A DNA stretch of 64,000 nucleotides. Source: Sarcocystis neurona. Taxonomy: Eukaryota; Apicomplexa; Conoidasida; Eucoccidiorida; Sarcocystidae. The DNA lies in contig KL647311.1 of the NCBI GenBank assembly GCA_000727475.1, positions 1,762,017 through 1,826,016 of the forward strand. Direction: 5' to 3'. Below, in pieces: positions 1-11,799 of this stretch. The notes under the pieces are model-generated. The model saw nothing but the letters and a program-made list of their open reading frames with translations, was not told the origin of the DNA and searched no databases. Position 1 is the stretch's first letter; every line of letters starts with the position of its first letter. A program made the translations under genes and the position numbers.

Positions 1-515
1 CTGCTCCTGCTGCTGCAGACTCCCACGCGGAAGCAGAAAAAAATGAGATTCTCCCAGCAGCAGGACTAGCAACAGTAGCACCCGACCGAGCACCAGGAGG
101 CCACGGCGACTGATTTTCGACTCGCGTCGCTCCACCTGCTGCTGCAGCTTGCTTCTCATCCCCTGCCGTTGCCCATCTCTCTCCTGTTGCTGCTCCTGAT
201 GTTCCTGCTCCTGCTGCTGCTGTCCATCTGTCTCCTGCGGCTGCTCCTGCCGCTCCTCCTCCTCCTGCTACTGTCCACCTCTCCCCTGCTGATTTTCCCC
301 CTCCCTCTCTTCCTGTCGCCCACCTCTCTCCTGCTGCTGCTCCTCCTCCTCCTCGTTGGCCCGCTGCTGCTCGTGCTGTCGGTCCCTCTCCTGCAGTCCC
401 TTCACTTGCGACTGCTGCTGCTGTTCCTCCGCCTCCTGCCGGGGGGGCTGCCAGTCCTGTTGCTGGCCGGGCTGCTGCGTCACGCGTGTCTGCGTGAGGG
501 AACGCCTGCAGGGGC
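1..515 (-). CDS. possible Gln/Glu-rich coding segment, cut by the window edge
   Basis: On the minus strand a frame runs from about 515 to 271 as Gln/Glu/Arg-rich sequence (QQPGQQQDWQPPRQEAEEQQ and similar). It meets one TAG at 270-268, then stays open to base 1. The second part ends in a basic, Gln-rich stretch followed by a hydrophobic run (LLVLGRVLLLLVLLLG) that could be a membrane segment or signal anchor. If real, the TAG may lie in a short intron, be a true stop, or mark a broken gene. No family is recognised, and the plus-strand frames here (Leu-rich, Cys-rich) look like shadows. Confidence is low because any CAG tract gives open frames. Confidence 0.3.
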
Positions 516-1190
516 TCTGCAGCGGGAGACCGAGGCGGAGTTGTCATGGCGGCTGGGGAAGAGGAAGAAGAAGAAGATTTGAAAGAATGAAAGTCCACGT
601 CCTGCAGCTCCTGCTGTTCCTCGGGTGCTGCTGCTTCTGCTGCAACAGCAACGCCACTTCGTCGAAATTGCTGCTGTCGCGCGTCCTGCCCTGCTGCCAG
701 TGCTCCTCCTCCTGCTCCTGCAGCTGCTGCTGGCGCACAAGAAAAGTGCGGAACGCGTGAAGAAGGAAGAGGAGGAGGAGGAGGAAGTGGCACTGCCCCT
801 GCTGCGGTGGGGCAGCTCCACGAGGACGCAGGCTGCTGCTGCACCAAGCTGCAGCAGGCACCTGTTAGAGCAGCAGGAGGAACACCGCAAAGGCGCCTCG
901 GAGAAGAAGACGCAGCTGCAGCAGCCCCAGAAGCTGCGGCAGCGCGACAAGCGGCAGCAGAAGCAGCAGCAGCTGCATGAGCTGCAGCACAGCAAGGGGC
1001 GTGCGGCAGGGTAGAAAGCTCAGGTAGACGGGCGGCGGAATAATCAGGGAGGCTGTGTCCCGCTGATATGCTGCTGCTGCTCTGCTGCTGCTCCCTCTCC
1101 CGCGCCATCACCGCCGGTCCACTGCAGCAGCAGCAGCTGCCTTGCTCGCTGCAACGAAACCACCGTGGCCACGCGCAGAGACAAAAGTCA
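1..1190. repeat. CAG/CTG-rich low-complexity block
   Basis: The stretch is dominated by CTG/CAG and CTC/GAG triplets, so long frames are open on both strands and encode Leu, Cys, Gln, Glu or Ala runs depending on the frame. Such blocks in Eimeria normally mark exons with homopolymeric amino-acid tracts. The direction of any gene cannot be settled here. The most protein-like reading is on the minus strand near the left edge (separate entry). Confidence 0.8.
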
Positions 1191-1299
1191 TCCCGCACAA
1201 AGGAGAATGAAACACTTCTATCAAATCTCGCGACAGCTCCCTTCAACAGCGTCGGTGTCACCGCCTACATTAGACAAGAAACACGTACAGCTGCCTGCG

Positions 1300-2420
1300 C
1301 GTATGGGCATACATATATATATATATAAATACGTGTGTCTATACTTGTAACACGAACAGGTGTCTGCACACACACATATATATACATAGATTGATACCTG
1401 TTATACAAAAAAGGTGCACATATACATGAATATATATGTAGGATATACCAGCAATATGACGAGGAGCACCTATGTCTATCTAATACGAACAACTGGCGGT
1501 ATAAATATATATGCGCATATATAGAGAGAAATACTTGAAACAAGAACACATATATGTATATTTGTGGCAATATGAAGAGGTGTATACATATATAGATATA
1601 TACTTGTAGCACGAACAGGTGCGTGTATACACATATACATTTTTGTACATGAAACCCGTACAGCGGCCTGCCTAAGTGTATGTAGTTGTAACACGAGCAG
1701 GTGGGCGGTTTCTTTGGCGGTGTGGACGGTCTCGCGTAACTACAAAAACATAGGGATGTGTATTTCTTTTAATTGGTGAGCGAAAGACACACACACAAAT
1801 ATAACTAAACGTGAAGGAGTGCGTACACACGTGGCAGGAAAAAGCGACACGCGGTCGCCGTACGTCACCCTGTGTTTATGTGTTTCGCAGTATCAGCCGT
1901 ACGTACCCCCTTTAGACGCATGCACGAGTCAATATACATATATATATATATGTCTCTATCTCTGTGCTGCGCGTTTATACTCCTATCCACATATATATAT
2001 ATGAAGGAACACACGCTTTTCATATGCGTAGACACTTCCAACTATGCATTACGTATATAGCTGTGTACTATACGAACATCCACACATTTATTCGCTGGCC
2101 TTTCTTTTCTATATACATTATATATACTATATAAGAGTATGTGTATAAGGACGTGGCCCCAGAACAACATGGCGCAGCAGAGAACTCTTGAGCCGAAACT
2201 TCCGAGTATTGACACGGACAATTATATTTCTTTGAGATTCACGTGTCTTCCCCCGCATACACATGTACCCCTACGTATACATATATATGTATATTTATAT
2301 ATATGTATAGGAACCTGTTCTTGAAATTCATGTGTCTCCCCCTGCATACACGCTTCCCCACATATATGTATATGTAGGCACCTGTGCGTGTTACCGGGGT
2401 ATACACACATAGGCTCCTGT
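1300..2420. repeat. AT-rich dispersed microsatellite tract (TATATA/TATG)
   Basis: Short runs of TATATA, ATATATATG and CACACA are scattered through about 1.1 kb, separated by unique sequence with a recurring phrase of the type 'cacgaacaggtg' (near 1350, 1610 and 1693). Open frames here translate to Tyr/Ile/Cys-rich strings typical of microsatellite and not of protein. No gene is seen. Confidence 0.7.
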
Positions 2421-5400
2421 GTGGATTGCAGAAGAGGGGCCTGGAGACAGAAACGCAAAGGCATGCAGAGGAGGGGTACACGTGAGTCTTCCGATAAATT
2501 TAAAGTTGAGATGATTCTGCGGTATTCTCAGTTGTCAGAGATAGGAATCTGTCGCAAGAATAGGTGCACACACGTACACATATCTACGTCCTTATGTATG
2601 TTCGTACGTCGTGGTATTTGAAGGATATCAGTAGAATGAGACGTGTTGTGCCTGTGGATTGTTGCGTACACAAGAGTGTGTCGCAAGGCTGCTTAAAATG
2701 TTGAAAAGTAAGAAGAGAGCCTCAAAGGTGTACTGCGATTGGACGAATCCGTACTAATATATCGACGTGATGTGTCCACCTATATATATATATATACATA
2801 TACCTTCACAGATGCTCACGCGCAGCCTTGACAACGTGTCTGTGTTTACATATATTTGTTACGACGATCCTCAACGATACACGGCATTGAGAAACGCTTG
2901 TAGAGGTGCGTAGGTAATATACAAGCGCCTACCGGCGGGTTTCGCGTGAAAGATGAACAGGGATGGACACCTCCGCTTGCATGTTTTACACCGGAATGTA
3001 CTACAGGGTCAGGATACATCAGGTACCGGGATCCCCCACGTACACGTTTGGCCACTCTGATTGCACAGGCTGCGCGGACGTCTGTCTGTTCATTGAATTG
3101 TATGTTTTTTCAGTCATCAGTACGGAGGAATGAATGATAGATATACGAAAAACTCTCCGGCGCAACGTTTCGCGGGAAAACACCAGAATGTAGAAGTGCT
3201 AAGTTTACGTTAAATGCGAAATTGCAGACTGTGCGCGCACGCGGGGTGGATGATTATGTAAATCCGTCGTTACATAGAGGCACATCGACGCGAAGTCTAT
3301 CGAATCATACTGGGTGAGGAATAACATTACTAGCTACTAACGCTCGGCTACCCATTCGGACGCCGGCGGAACGGTGTCCCATAGCGGAACAAGTTCCGCG
3401 GTATGTGTCCACCTGACGCTGTAAGACACAGAGAAAAGCGACATGCAACCCAGGACTTCGAGACAAGATGAATTTTCATCATAAAAGAATAACAAACACG
3501 AAAAGACAGTAACGAAATCCGCCCGTCTCCACCACCCAGTGTATCGCTCTACATTATGTGCTCGTGTCAGAAGTCGGCGTACCTCGTAGAGGGGCGCAGG
3601 ACAATATGAATTATTCAAGCCGTTGTACTGGCAGAGAAAAAAGTTTTGGAAAGTTTGAGAAAGAAGAGTGGTCTTTACGGTAGGAACCGAATCGCCGCGC
3701 GCCAGGCTATTCGCGGCTGCCGCACACACCCGCTTTATATCACCAGCAGAAACGGTTGAGTCGCCCGATTTGTAAAACTTCGGACGTTGGGAATCCATGT
3801 ACCGCGGGGCGATCAACTGGGTAGAAAGGCACCCCTATTGGGCAACGAAATGCTTATGTCCCTAATGTCGTAGGCATATGGTGCTTGCAGGCTGAGGCAC
3901 CTTTACACGTTACACAAACACAGGGCTTTCATGCACAAAAGCAGAACACGCTCGGCACCCTAAACGCAAACGAAAAACGCAAGCAAAACGACTTTGGCAC
4001 TGTGGCAGTTCGGACATTTTAGGCATGACTGCCTCATGTGGAACTTTTCAAAGCAAGCAGCGCGACAACGGTTTCTCTGGGAGTGTGGACGGCGGATGCA
4101 GTCGCCCAAGCAGGGAGGACAGTTCAGCACCTCAGATTCGGTGGTTTTTTTCAGTGTCACCCAGGAAGCGATTTGTGTACATGTCTTCAGTATACGGCTC
4201 GCCTATGTTTCTTTTGTCTTTTGGAGCGTCGTACCCTTGCACTGCAGTAGTACCAGCGTTGTGTCCCGCGCGGGCATAGTCACCTTCCCACGCAGAGAAC
4301 GGAACTGACACGGGGTGCAGTGTCCACAATCAATTACTTTACGTCAAAGACAACTAATAAAGAAAAACTCTAATCGTGTCTTAATTTGGTCGAATATGGG
4401 GCCTTAAACCCGACAGCCCGGATTGGTCGGAATGTTGAATTGGTCACGGCCTTCGACGATGTTGTGCTACTTTTCCACTTCGTTATTCTGCTAAGCGGGG
4501 ACAGTCGTTAGTACCGAACAAGGGTCAACGGGTATACCACAAATACGAATAACGTCCCCGCCCCAGACTCTGATTCTACTGAGCGTAGCGCAGCAGCGGT
4601 TTGGCCTGAACATACGGAGGACTGTCATTGACTGCCTTCTCCTGCGATGTCAGGCGGTTTATAGGTGGTCTGTAGACACTTGATGTGCTGCAGCAAATCA
4701 TGCGAATCGCCGGCGTGTGAGCCGCTACGCGGGAACTTCTTTTGAAGGGACGATCTTATATTTTTACGCGAAAGTCAAGAAAAACGGCGTAGGAACCCAT
4801 ACGAAATTCTTCCGAGCTACGTGTTCTTTTGAGAGGCTCCAGGGAAGCACAAACCCAATCCGAAACGATCTCCTCTGCGTCATTGAAGGCCACGATTCTA
4901 CTGTGAGAAAGCAAGGCTCAGGTGGGGACGGAGCCGTGAAAAAGCAGTGATGTGCACATAGGGCTACCCAATTCTGTAGTTAATACTTCAAGAAAACGGA
5001 CGGCGGCTGCAAGAAGACGGATAAGCAGCTTCCTGCTATCTGAGTGGCAACCGTTATCACCATCATCGTGAGGAACCACAGACACTGCTGGTCACCGTAA
5101 TATAAACTTCGTTCGCATGTACTGCAACAGGCGGGTGCAGCCTTGATTGGGCACATATCACGTGCAGAGGTGAAGATGCGTGAGTGCTTTGTTTACTACG
5201 CGTGCGTGAATGCTCGAAGCTAAAGTGTCCACGCACTCGTACATCCGTCACTGCAGTGGTGACAGGGAACCGGTTAACTTCCCTTTCAGGACTCCTGCAA
5301 CGTGCTCAAGCCCGACACACCGTTAAAGAAACACAATTTTGAAAACAGGTCTTCATCACGCCCATATATCTTGAGTATACGTCGTTTCATTTCAAATAAC

Positions 5401-7800
5401 ACGACGTGGGCTACGAACTACTAAGCGGAAGACTTAGAAAAATCCATTAACACGTAGAACTATGTTTGAATAATCCGTTATCTGTTTCCAGGGGCCAGCT
5501 GATTGTGTCTGATGCGAGGTCGGTGAAGCTTCACACCTTGGGCAAGACGCGGGTATATGTAGGCACAAATGCGTGAAGTGAGATGAGTACTTTCAAGCAG
5601 TCAGTCCTTGCGGTTGTGGATAGGGGAATAAGTGGTCGAAGCGCCCCGTTTTGAGAGGAAAACCAAAGCCTCGCTGTCGACTCCGTCGGTGCTCACATCG
5701 AGGAAATGACACCGTTGTCACGCATGACTTTGCGTCATCACAGTCCAGGCGCAGCACATAGCGAGATAGTGTAGCCCGTAAGGTACGTTGATTTACCGGC
5801 TTCGAGGATCACATTTTTCTCTGTGAATTAGACTTACCAGTAGAATACGCAGTATTGTAGAAGCTCCCTCTTTCCCGTCCACTCCAGCCGGGCGAGGTTA
5901 CAGAGAACCAAAGTGTCTTGTACAACGTACACCGAAGTAAAAGATACTAAAACCTTACCGTGGCAACCTGCGGCTCAAGAAAACATGTATTCATCTTATC
6001 CACACGCTGTTAAGGGCCGAGGATACAATTGTACAACTCGTCTATCTCCCCTCATTCAACTCTAGACACATACGTGTACAGAGATACGGGCGGAGACAGA
6101 GCTCTAAAGGGAAGAAAAAGCCGTGCGTAACGACAAGTATGCAGCGAGAGAAAGTTAGGATTCTACCGTGGAGCGTGTATCACTACGTCGCCTACAACGG
6201 CTTGCAGGGCACCGTAGAACCGCGTGTATTTTCATTCATAATATCGAATACAAGATGCAGGCCTGTGTGTCGAATTTCAGAACACTCTTCGTCGAAACTG
6301 CGTGTAAGCACATGAGGCCGCTAGCCTTATAAAACTGGTCACCGATGTGAAGTTACGTGAGACGCTCAACCTTTTTCCCGGTCAGCGAATCGAAACCAGT
6401 TCCGCCGCTCCTATGGTGTCCATGCGGCGTACTAAGTTCCCGCTGTTGGTCAAGACGCCTGGATGCATGACACTTTTACAGGTAAAAATGAGGGCATACA
6501 TAGTTAGAATTGTCGACGTTGAGTTTAAATGGGTGAAGCGGATTAACCCATTCGCCGTGGTGTCTCCGCACGCCAACTACGTAGGGATTTCAAACGTGTC
6601 CCTCAAAGACAGCAGTTTATGTATATCTTTAAATGGATTCGGCGACGCTTTTGGGCAGTACTTGTGCCGCGTCAATGCGTGAGGCTCGCCCTCCCGTCTC
6701 CTTTGGTCGGAGCGAGCCTTTACGCGTACATACCGGCTGGTTTGTCCTTCGGAGAAAAAGGGCCTGCTCTTCACAGAGTACCCATTAGAACGGATGGGTG
6801 TAAATCTATGTTAGAATATTATTCTGCACACACCTGTAAGGCTGTTTGTACCCATCTGTGTCCTTGCTGTCAAAAGTGTGTCTTGTTCTAGCCTGTCTCT
6901 TTTTGACTGGTGCCGATCCAAAAGTGGCGCGGCTAGCAGCCGTCGGATTCAAGCTGTAGCAGATCTAACAATACGTATATACGTATATATGGTAGATTAC
7001 CTCCGTACAAGCCTCTCACTTCACAATGACCTGACTATGCATGTTTGCGTCTTTATGGCTTCCACTTTTGCCGACTCGCTTCGGAACCGTGTTTCAGATC
7101 CTCTTCTTACGTAGAACTCAGCGTACACATAAAGGAACCGTGAAAGGTGGACTAAAGAGTATATGTCTTCCGAGGTGCTGCATATTTGCACCTAGAGAAA
7201 TGCGGCTCTGAAACATCTGCGCACGAGCATGCGAACGTGCATGTGTTCTACGAGCCCTTCTACTCTGTGCAGCGCGACGTGAACACGTACATAAAATCCA
7301 TGTTTTCTCTGTACAGAACGGTAGGTCGAAATATCTAACGTACGTAACGGACTACGTAGCTTAGAAGAGTGACACGTGTCTTCAGGGATGCGCTGTTTTT
7401 CTATGCGTGCTTTACCATATAGTTCGCCAAAGACACTTCGTGGTGGCGTGGGTTGATACGCATTGAGGTGCAGCGGAGCAATTTTGCCTGACAACGTAAA
7501 GTGGAAGAGAACCTTGTTTTCTGGTACAGCCCAAAGAGGCGCTTCTGTCCCACGAAACGTTATTGAACGGTCCAGTTGCTCACGCATCACAAAATACCGT
7601 TCAGTACGACGGCACCCATTTCATGTTTCTCGTCATTTCAATGGTACACTTGCGCACATCAGGGAAGGCGGCAGCACCTAGTGCTATTAGACTTCTCGTT
7701 TTGCTGCCTCTGAAACCACGTGCGTAGGTGTAGCTGTTGCGCTGCTCCTTCACGAATAGGCGCTTCACAGCATGTTTCCATTATAACCCAGTTTTTCGTG
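2420..7800. other. repeat-poor stretch with no recognisable gene
   Basis: Base composition is balanced, CAG tracts are absent and stop codons are frequent in all frames. The longest frames are a 159-codon minus-strand frame at 3816-3337 (opening with TTG; first ATG near 3798) and a 111-codon plus-strand frame at 6347-6682 (opening with GTG). Neither shows a domain, signal peptide or repeat I recognise. This resembles the feature-poor segments of Eimeria chromosomes. It could hold promoter or untranslated sequence for the M13 gene that starts at 7907. Confidence 0.6.
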
Positions 7801-7906
7801 TCTGTAGCAGGTTCTGTATTTGTCTTCTTTGTGGGTGACCTATAAGTTTCCTCCATCCACATATATTTATATATACTCTTTAATTGTTCTTCTATTGTCG
7901 TGGGTG

Positions 7907-10900
7907 ATGGCAGGTGTCGAGGGGCAGTCGCACTTCTGCCCCCTGAGGGGAAGGTCGGCTCATATACTTGATGTCGGCGTGCTTGCTTGGTTTTTAATCT
8001 ATTGCGTCTTCTGGAGTACCCACCTGTTTTTTGCTAGCGGTTCACCCGCGGCAGGAGACTCGCTAGCGGTCGTACCGCCACCCGACGCGGAAAAACCAAT
8101 TTCGTCCGCGTCTCCAGGCGCGGCGGGGGAATGGGAGCTCAGCAAAGAAATATCTTCATCTCCTCATTGCGAGAGAACGACCCTGTTGCCCGCGGCTCAT
8201 GATGAGGAGGATGTACAAAGTGCTAATGAAGAAGAACGTGTAGAGAAGGGTCATAAGGCGTCTGAGTGGTGGAGATGGAATCCACTCTCGAGTTTTATGG
8301 GATGGATACGGTACCATCTCAACATATCTAGAGACAGAAGCGAGAAATATGCAGTGCTTGAGCCTGACCCTGGCTCACCGACTACCACCAGCGACGTCGA
8401 GACCACCACATGCATAGACAGAACATCTATCAGATCCTTCTTTGGACGGCTGGCGTCACTGTTTTCCACATCTCCCGCCAGGGCGGCTACGAAACCCTCT
8501 GAAATAGCGTTCAAGGGTTCTGTGAGAGAATCATTCTTTCCTAGGGGGTGTTCCGCCCCAGTGTGCCGAGAGATTGCCTTGCAAATACAAACGGATGTGA
8601 ATTGCGAAGCAGATCCATGCACAAACGTGAACGAGTACTACTGCGGGAACTGGATGAGGCACACTAAGGAACTTCAAGGGGAGAACAGCTGGATCACGTA
8701 TATGGATTCGGTTTCTCCGGCTCCGGAGGACATCCTTAAGGCTGCACTAGAGCATCTAAGCTGCCCTGTAGAGCAGCAGAAGCCTGAAGCACGCAGCGTA
8801 AATGTGGTAAAACTGGACGCAGACAGGAGCAGCAGTACTGTTGATCTGCCGTCAACGCCTGCGAAAGCTCTAACGCAAGACGAATGGGATTCGCTGCTTG
8901 CATGCTCATATCGGGCATGTATGGACCAAGAGACTCTAGAAATCAGAGGAGCAAAGCCGCTTTTTGCTGCGATGTTTGATTCACACGAGAGCAATGCTGC
9001 ACCACTGAGCTTCTTAGTACAATCGAATTTCGTGGAGGAAGCCGAAGCTGCTGGGCAGGCAGATAGGTTGATGGCAATTAAAGTGGAATCAGCCGAAGCA
9101 GACGCCGTCATAAGTTCCATTAATTCTCTAATTGCCGCTGCAGGTGGATCCCCTACTGAGGCTGCCGGTAAGCTCAAGACACAATCTGCTGCAGCTGGTG
9201 GGGTGTTTTAGCCCCCTGATGCCGTGACTCAAGTTATCTCTTCACGCGAGCGCTGCGGCGAGCTCTCCTGCAGGCGCCGCTGTCCCTTGCTGTCCGGGGC
9301 GATTCCTCTCCTGTTGGTGTGTGTCCACTCGTGTTGCTTCTGTTGCGCCCAGGAGTGCGGTCAATGTGGCAGCTGCGTGCATTGATACTGCGGCTGCTAG
9401 ATTTGCACTTGGTGCTGTCCGTGATTCTAATCTGCTGCAGGTGAATCTTCAACTGCAACTTCTTGTACTGGGGACGGCCAAGTAAGGAATCAAGGCAGGA
9501 AGAATCTGCTGAGGATTCTTGTTCCCCGTCTCCGGAGCATCTACGAGCGCATGAACGCGCAGTTTTTCTGGAGTTTGCTCACCGCGCCCCACGAGTTAGA
9601 TGCAACAAAAGGACAGACATTAACAATTGCTGACTTGATTTTAGGTTTGCCGTATCACCAGTTCGAGATGAAATACGCAGATCGACAACTCAGCTATAAA
9701 AGATACCTTGCACGTCTGCTGCGTTCCTTCGATACTCACCTAGCTCAATATCGTAGAGAGATCTACGACGCCGGACGGACTTCTAACCCAAATATGAATC
9801 TTACATACGACGAGAGAGCACGCCGTATATTTGACTTCGAAGCTAAAGTTTTGAGGAAGGTTGTGCTTTCTCCAGAGGAGCTCAACGACGTCGAAAAAAA
9901 CACCCACATCGTTACATTTGAACAAGTGAAGAAATCCGCCAAATTCCTGAATGTCGAAGCAGTCATCAAAATTTACATGCAGGACCTCGCAGTGGCGGTG
10001 TCTACTGCAAGTCGTTCGACACCTAGTTTTGCCTCTCGTATGGCTACCATTACGAGAAATATGAACGGTGTCACAGTCACAGAGAGTGGAGAGGTTGTGA
10101 TCGGAGACAAGGCAGAGTTCGTTATCTACCAGAAAAACTACTTTTCCCAGATCGAGAAGGTGCTGTACGACCCTAGAAACTGGGCAGTGCTGCACGATTA
10201 CATATTGGTGAACCTTATTCGCAATCAGGCTAAAATGCTATCAGAAGACTTCAGCTCTGCAGGAGATGAGTTTTTGTCGCCGCTTTTGGGCACAGCGCCC
10301 GCATCCCGCAGCCGTCGCTGTATTCAGGCTCTCCCCCAGTGGTTGCTAGGAAGGCTGTACGTGCAGCGTACTTCTTCTATCCAGAACAAGGCTCTTGCGA
10401 AGAAAATTGTGCAAAATTTGGAATCTGCATTTGAAGACGCAATTAAACAATCCGCGTGGATGGATGCAGCAACACGGGAGCATGCGCTGCGTAAGCTTGC
10501 AGCCATGATCCGTAGAATTGGGTATCCTGACTGGTTGTTGGATACGACAAAGAGTCAAGTATTCTTCGAGAAAAACTATGGCAACAGCAGTGCGGCACTT
10601 GCAGCGGTCCAAACAGGATACTACAAATTCGTTGACCACATGCGTCGTCAGAATATCATAGCTGGCTTGCGGAACTATGGGACTCCGACTGATCCGGAAG
10701 AATGGCCAGAGGCTCCGCACGAAGTAAGCGGAGAATATTCGAGGTATCGCAACGAATTGTTAGTCACGGCGGCTTTCCTTCGGAAACCGATAATGTACAC
10801 GCCTAGCTGTGATGCGTCCACGGCGGAACTGATGGTCGTCAATGCCCTCAACTACGGAGGGTTTGGTGCATACATTGGCCATAAGCTCGCCCAGGCCTTC

Positions 10901-11641
10901 GATAGCGAAGGGAGTCAGCACGATGCTGAAGGGTATATCCGGAACTGGTGGAGTACGGAGAGTGAAGATGCATTTGAAGACATGGTTCAATGCCTTCGGG
11001 ATCAGTACAGCAAGTACTTCATTGAACTGGATTTCTGGCCAAACACTGACGGTAACCAGCCGGCAAATCGCATAGAATCACCATCACGTTCTGTGGAGTT
11101 GTCCGATGCAACTGATGCAGGTTTAGGCTGGGATCCCATGCGTGCCACTGTTCATGATCTGTCAAATGGCACCTCTGAGACACTCCCACGGCAAGAGAGA
11201 GATGCAGGAAGTGTTGCAGGGGAAGCAGCAGCTGAGACGAGGAGAAATAAAGCTCGAAACACGGTGAAACATCGGGCGAAGAGGCAACTCTTTCTCGACG
11301 GAGCAAATACAGTGAATCAAAATTTCGCAGACAATGTCGGCTTACAGATGGCCTGGGCAGCGCTTCAGAAAGAGCTAACCGTTCAGCAACTAAGCGAAAA
11401 GCCGATAAAAAAACTCGGTTCCAGCTTTACAGTCAAGCAACTTTTCTTGTTCGCATGGGGGCATCTCTGGTGTGAAGTATCCAGCCCGGCGGTTGTTGCC
11501 AGGAAAATACTAACACAATTATACACGCCGTCGCGTTTCAGATCAGAAGGAACTCTTGCAAATTTTGATCTCTTTGCAGAGGAATATATATGCCCAGGAA
11601 AAATGCCCCTTAATCCAGAAAAAAAGTGCAAAGTCTGGTGA
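7907..11641 (+). CDS. M13 (neprilysin-like) peptidase-fold membrane protein, probably catalytically inactive
   Basis: Best model: exon 1 7907-9167, intron 9168-9440, exon 2 9441-11641, about 1153 residues. The first ATG in the frame is 7907; bases before it are AT-rich. Residues about 24-45 form one hydrophobic segment (VGVLAWFLIYCVFW) and no signal cleavage is evident, so it is a type II membrane protein like neprilysin. The ectodomain opens with the M13 cysteine pattern (DPC..VNEYYCGNW, residues ~236-249), then an ACM.QE..E.RG.KPL helix, LGLP, WMDAATREHALRKL, IGYPDW, LNYGGFGAYIGH, WW, QYS.Y and the C-terminal CxxVW-type end (NPEKKCKVW). In neprilysin the zinc site is HExxH plus Glu, with catalytic Asp and His. 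Here the motif is HKLAQ (residues 901-905), the third ligand is Gln (QNFAD, ~1047) and the late catalytic His is Tyr (QLYTPSRFR, ~1115); only the first His and the Asp remain. About 80 extra residues lie between the second and third positions. The frame is intact, so a pseudoenzyme is more likely than a dead gene. The family call is firm; loss of activity is inference. Confidence 0.88.
9168..9440 (+). other. probable intron of the M13 gene
   Basis: Exon 1 stays open only to 9208, and the frame of the main exon opens at 9431. A strong donor (CCG|GTAAGC, 9168) and acceptor (CTGCTGCAG|, ending 9440) join the two in phase 1 without a stop. An alternative is a middle exon beginning after the acceptor CTCCTGCAG at 9273, which is open in another frame through 9479 (including AAARFALGAVRDSNLLQ) and could end at donor GTGAAT (9441) or GTAAGG (9482). 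RNA data would decide. Either way the exon 2 sequence just before LLTAPHELD reads like the normal M13 fold. Confidence 0.65.
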
Positions 11642-11794
11642 GTATGCAGAGCAGAGAATCGCCCGCTTTATGCACGACCAAAAATAGGCGCACTCCACCG
11701 CTTGACAGGAAGACCTGGTGAGAATGCAGGGCAGAGAAGGATCGGCGGTACTTAGGAATGAAATAAGCCCACTCCACCGCATTAATAGGAGACG
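11635..11794. repeat. 80-bp imperfect tandem duplication spanning the M13 stop codon
   Basis: CTGGTGAGTATGCAGAGCAG at 11635 recurs as CTGGTGAGAATGCAGGGCAG at 11715. The matching tails GCGCACTCCACCGC (near 11689) and GCCCACTCCACCGC (near 11767) keep the same spacing. The first copy includes the last Trp codon and the TGA stop, so the second copy lies wholly in the 3' flank. Confidence 0.8.
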
Positions 11795-11799
11795 TGGAG

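Noticed and set aside
3337..3816. 159-codon minus-strand frame
   Set aside because: It opens at TTG and has no motif, repeat or neighbouring exon support; it can arise by chance in this composition.
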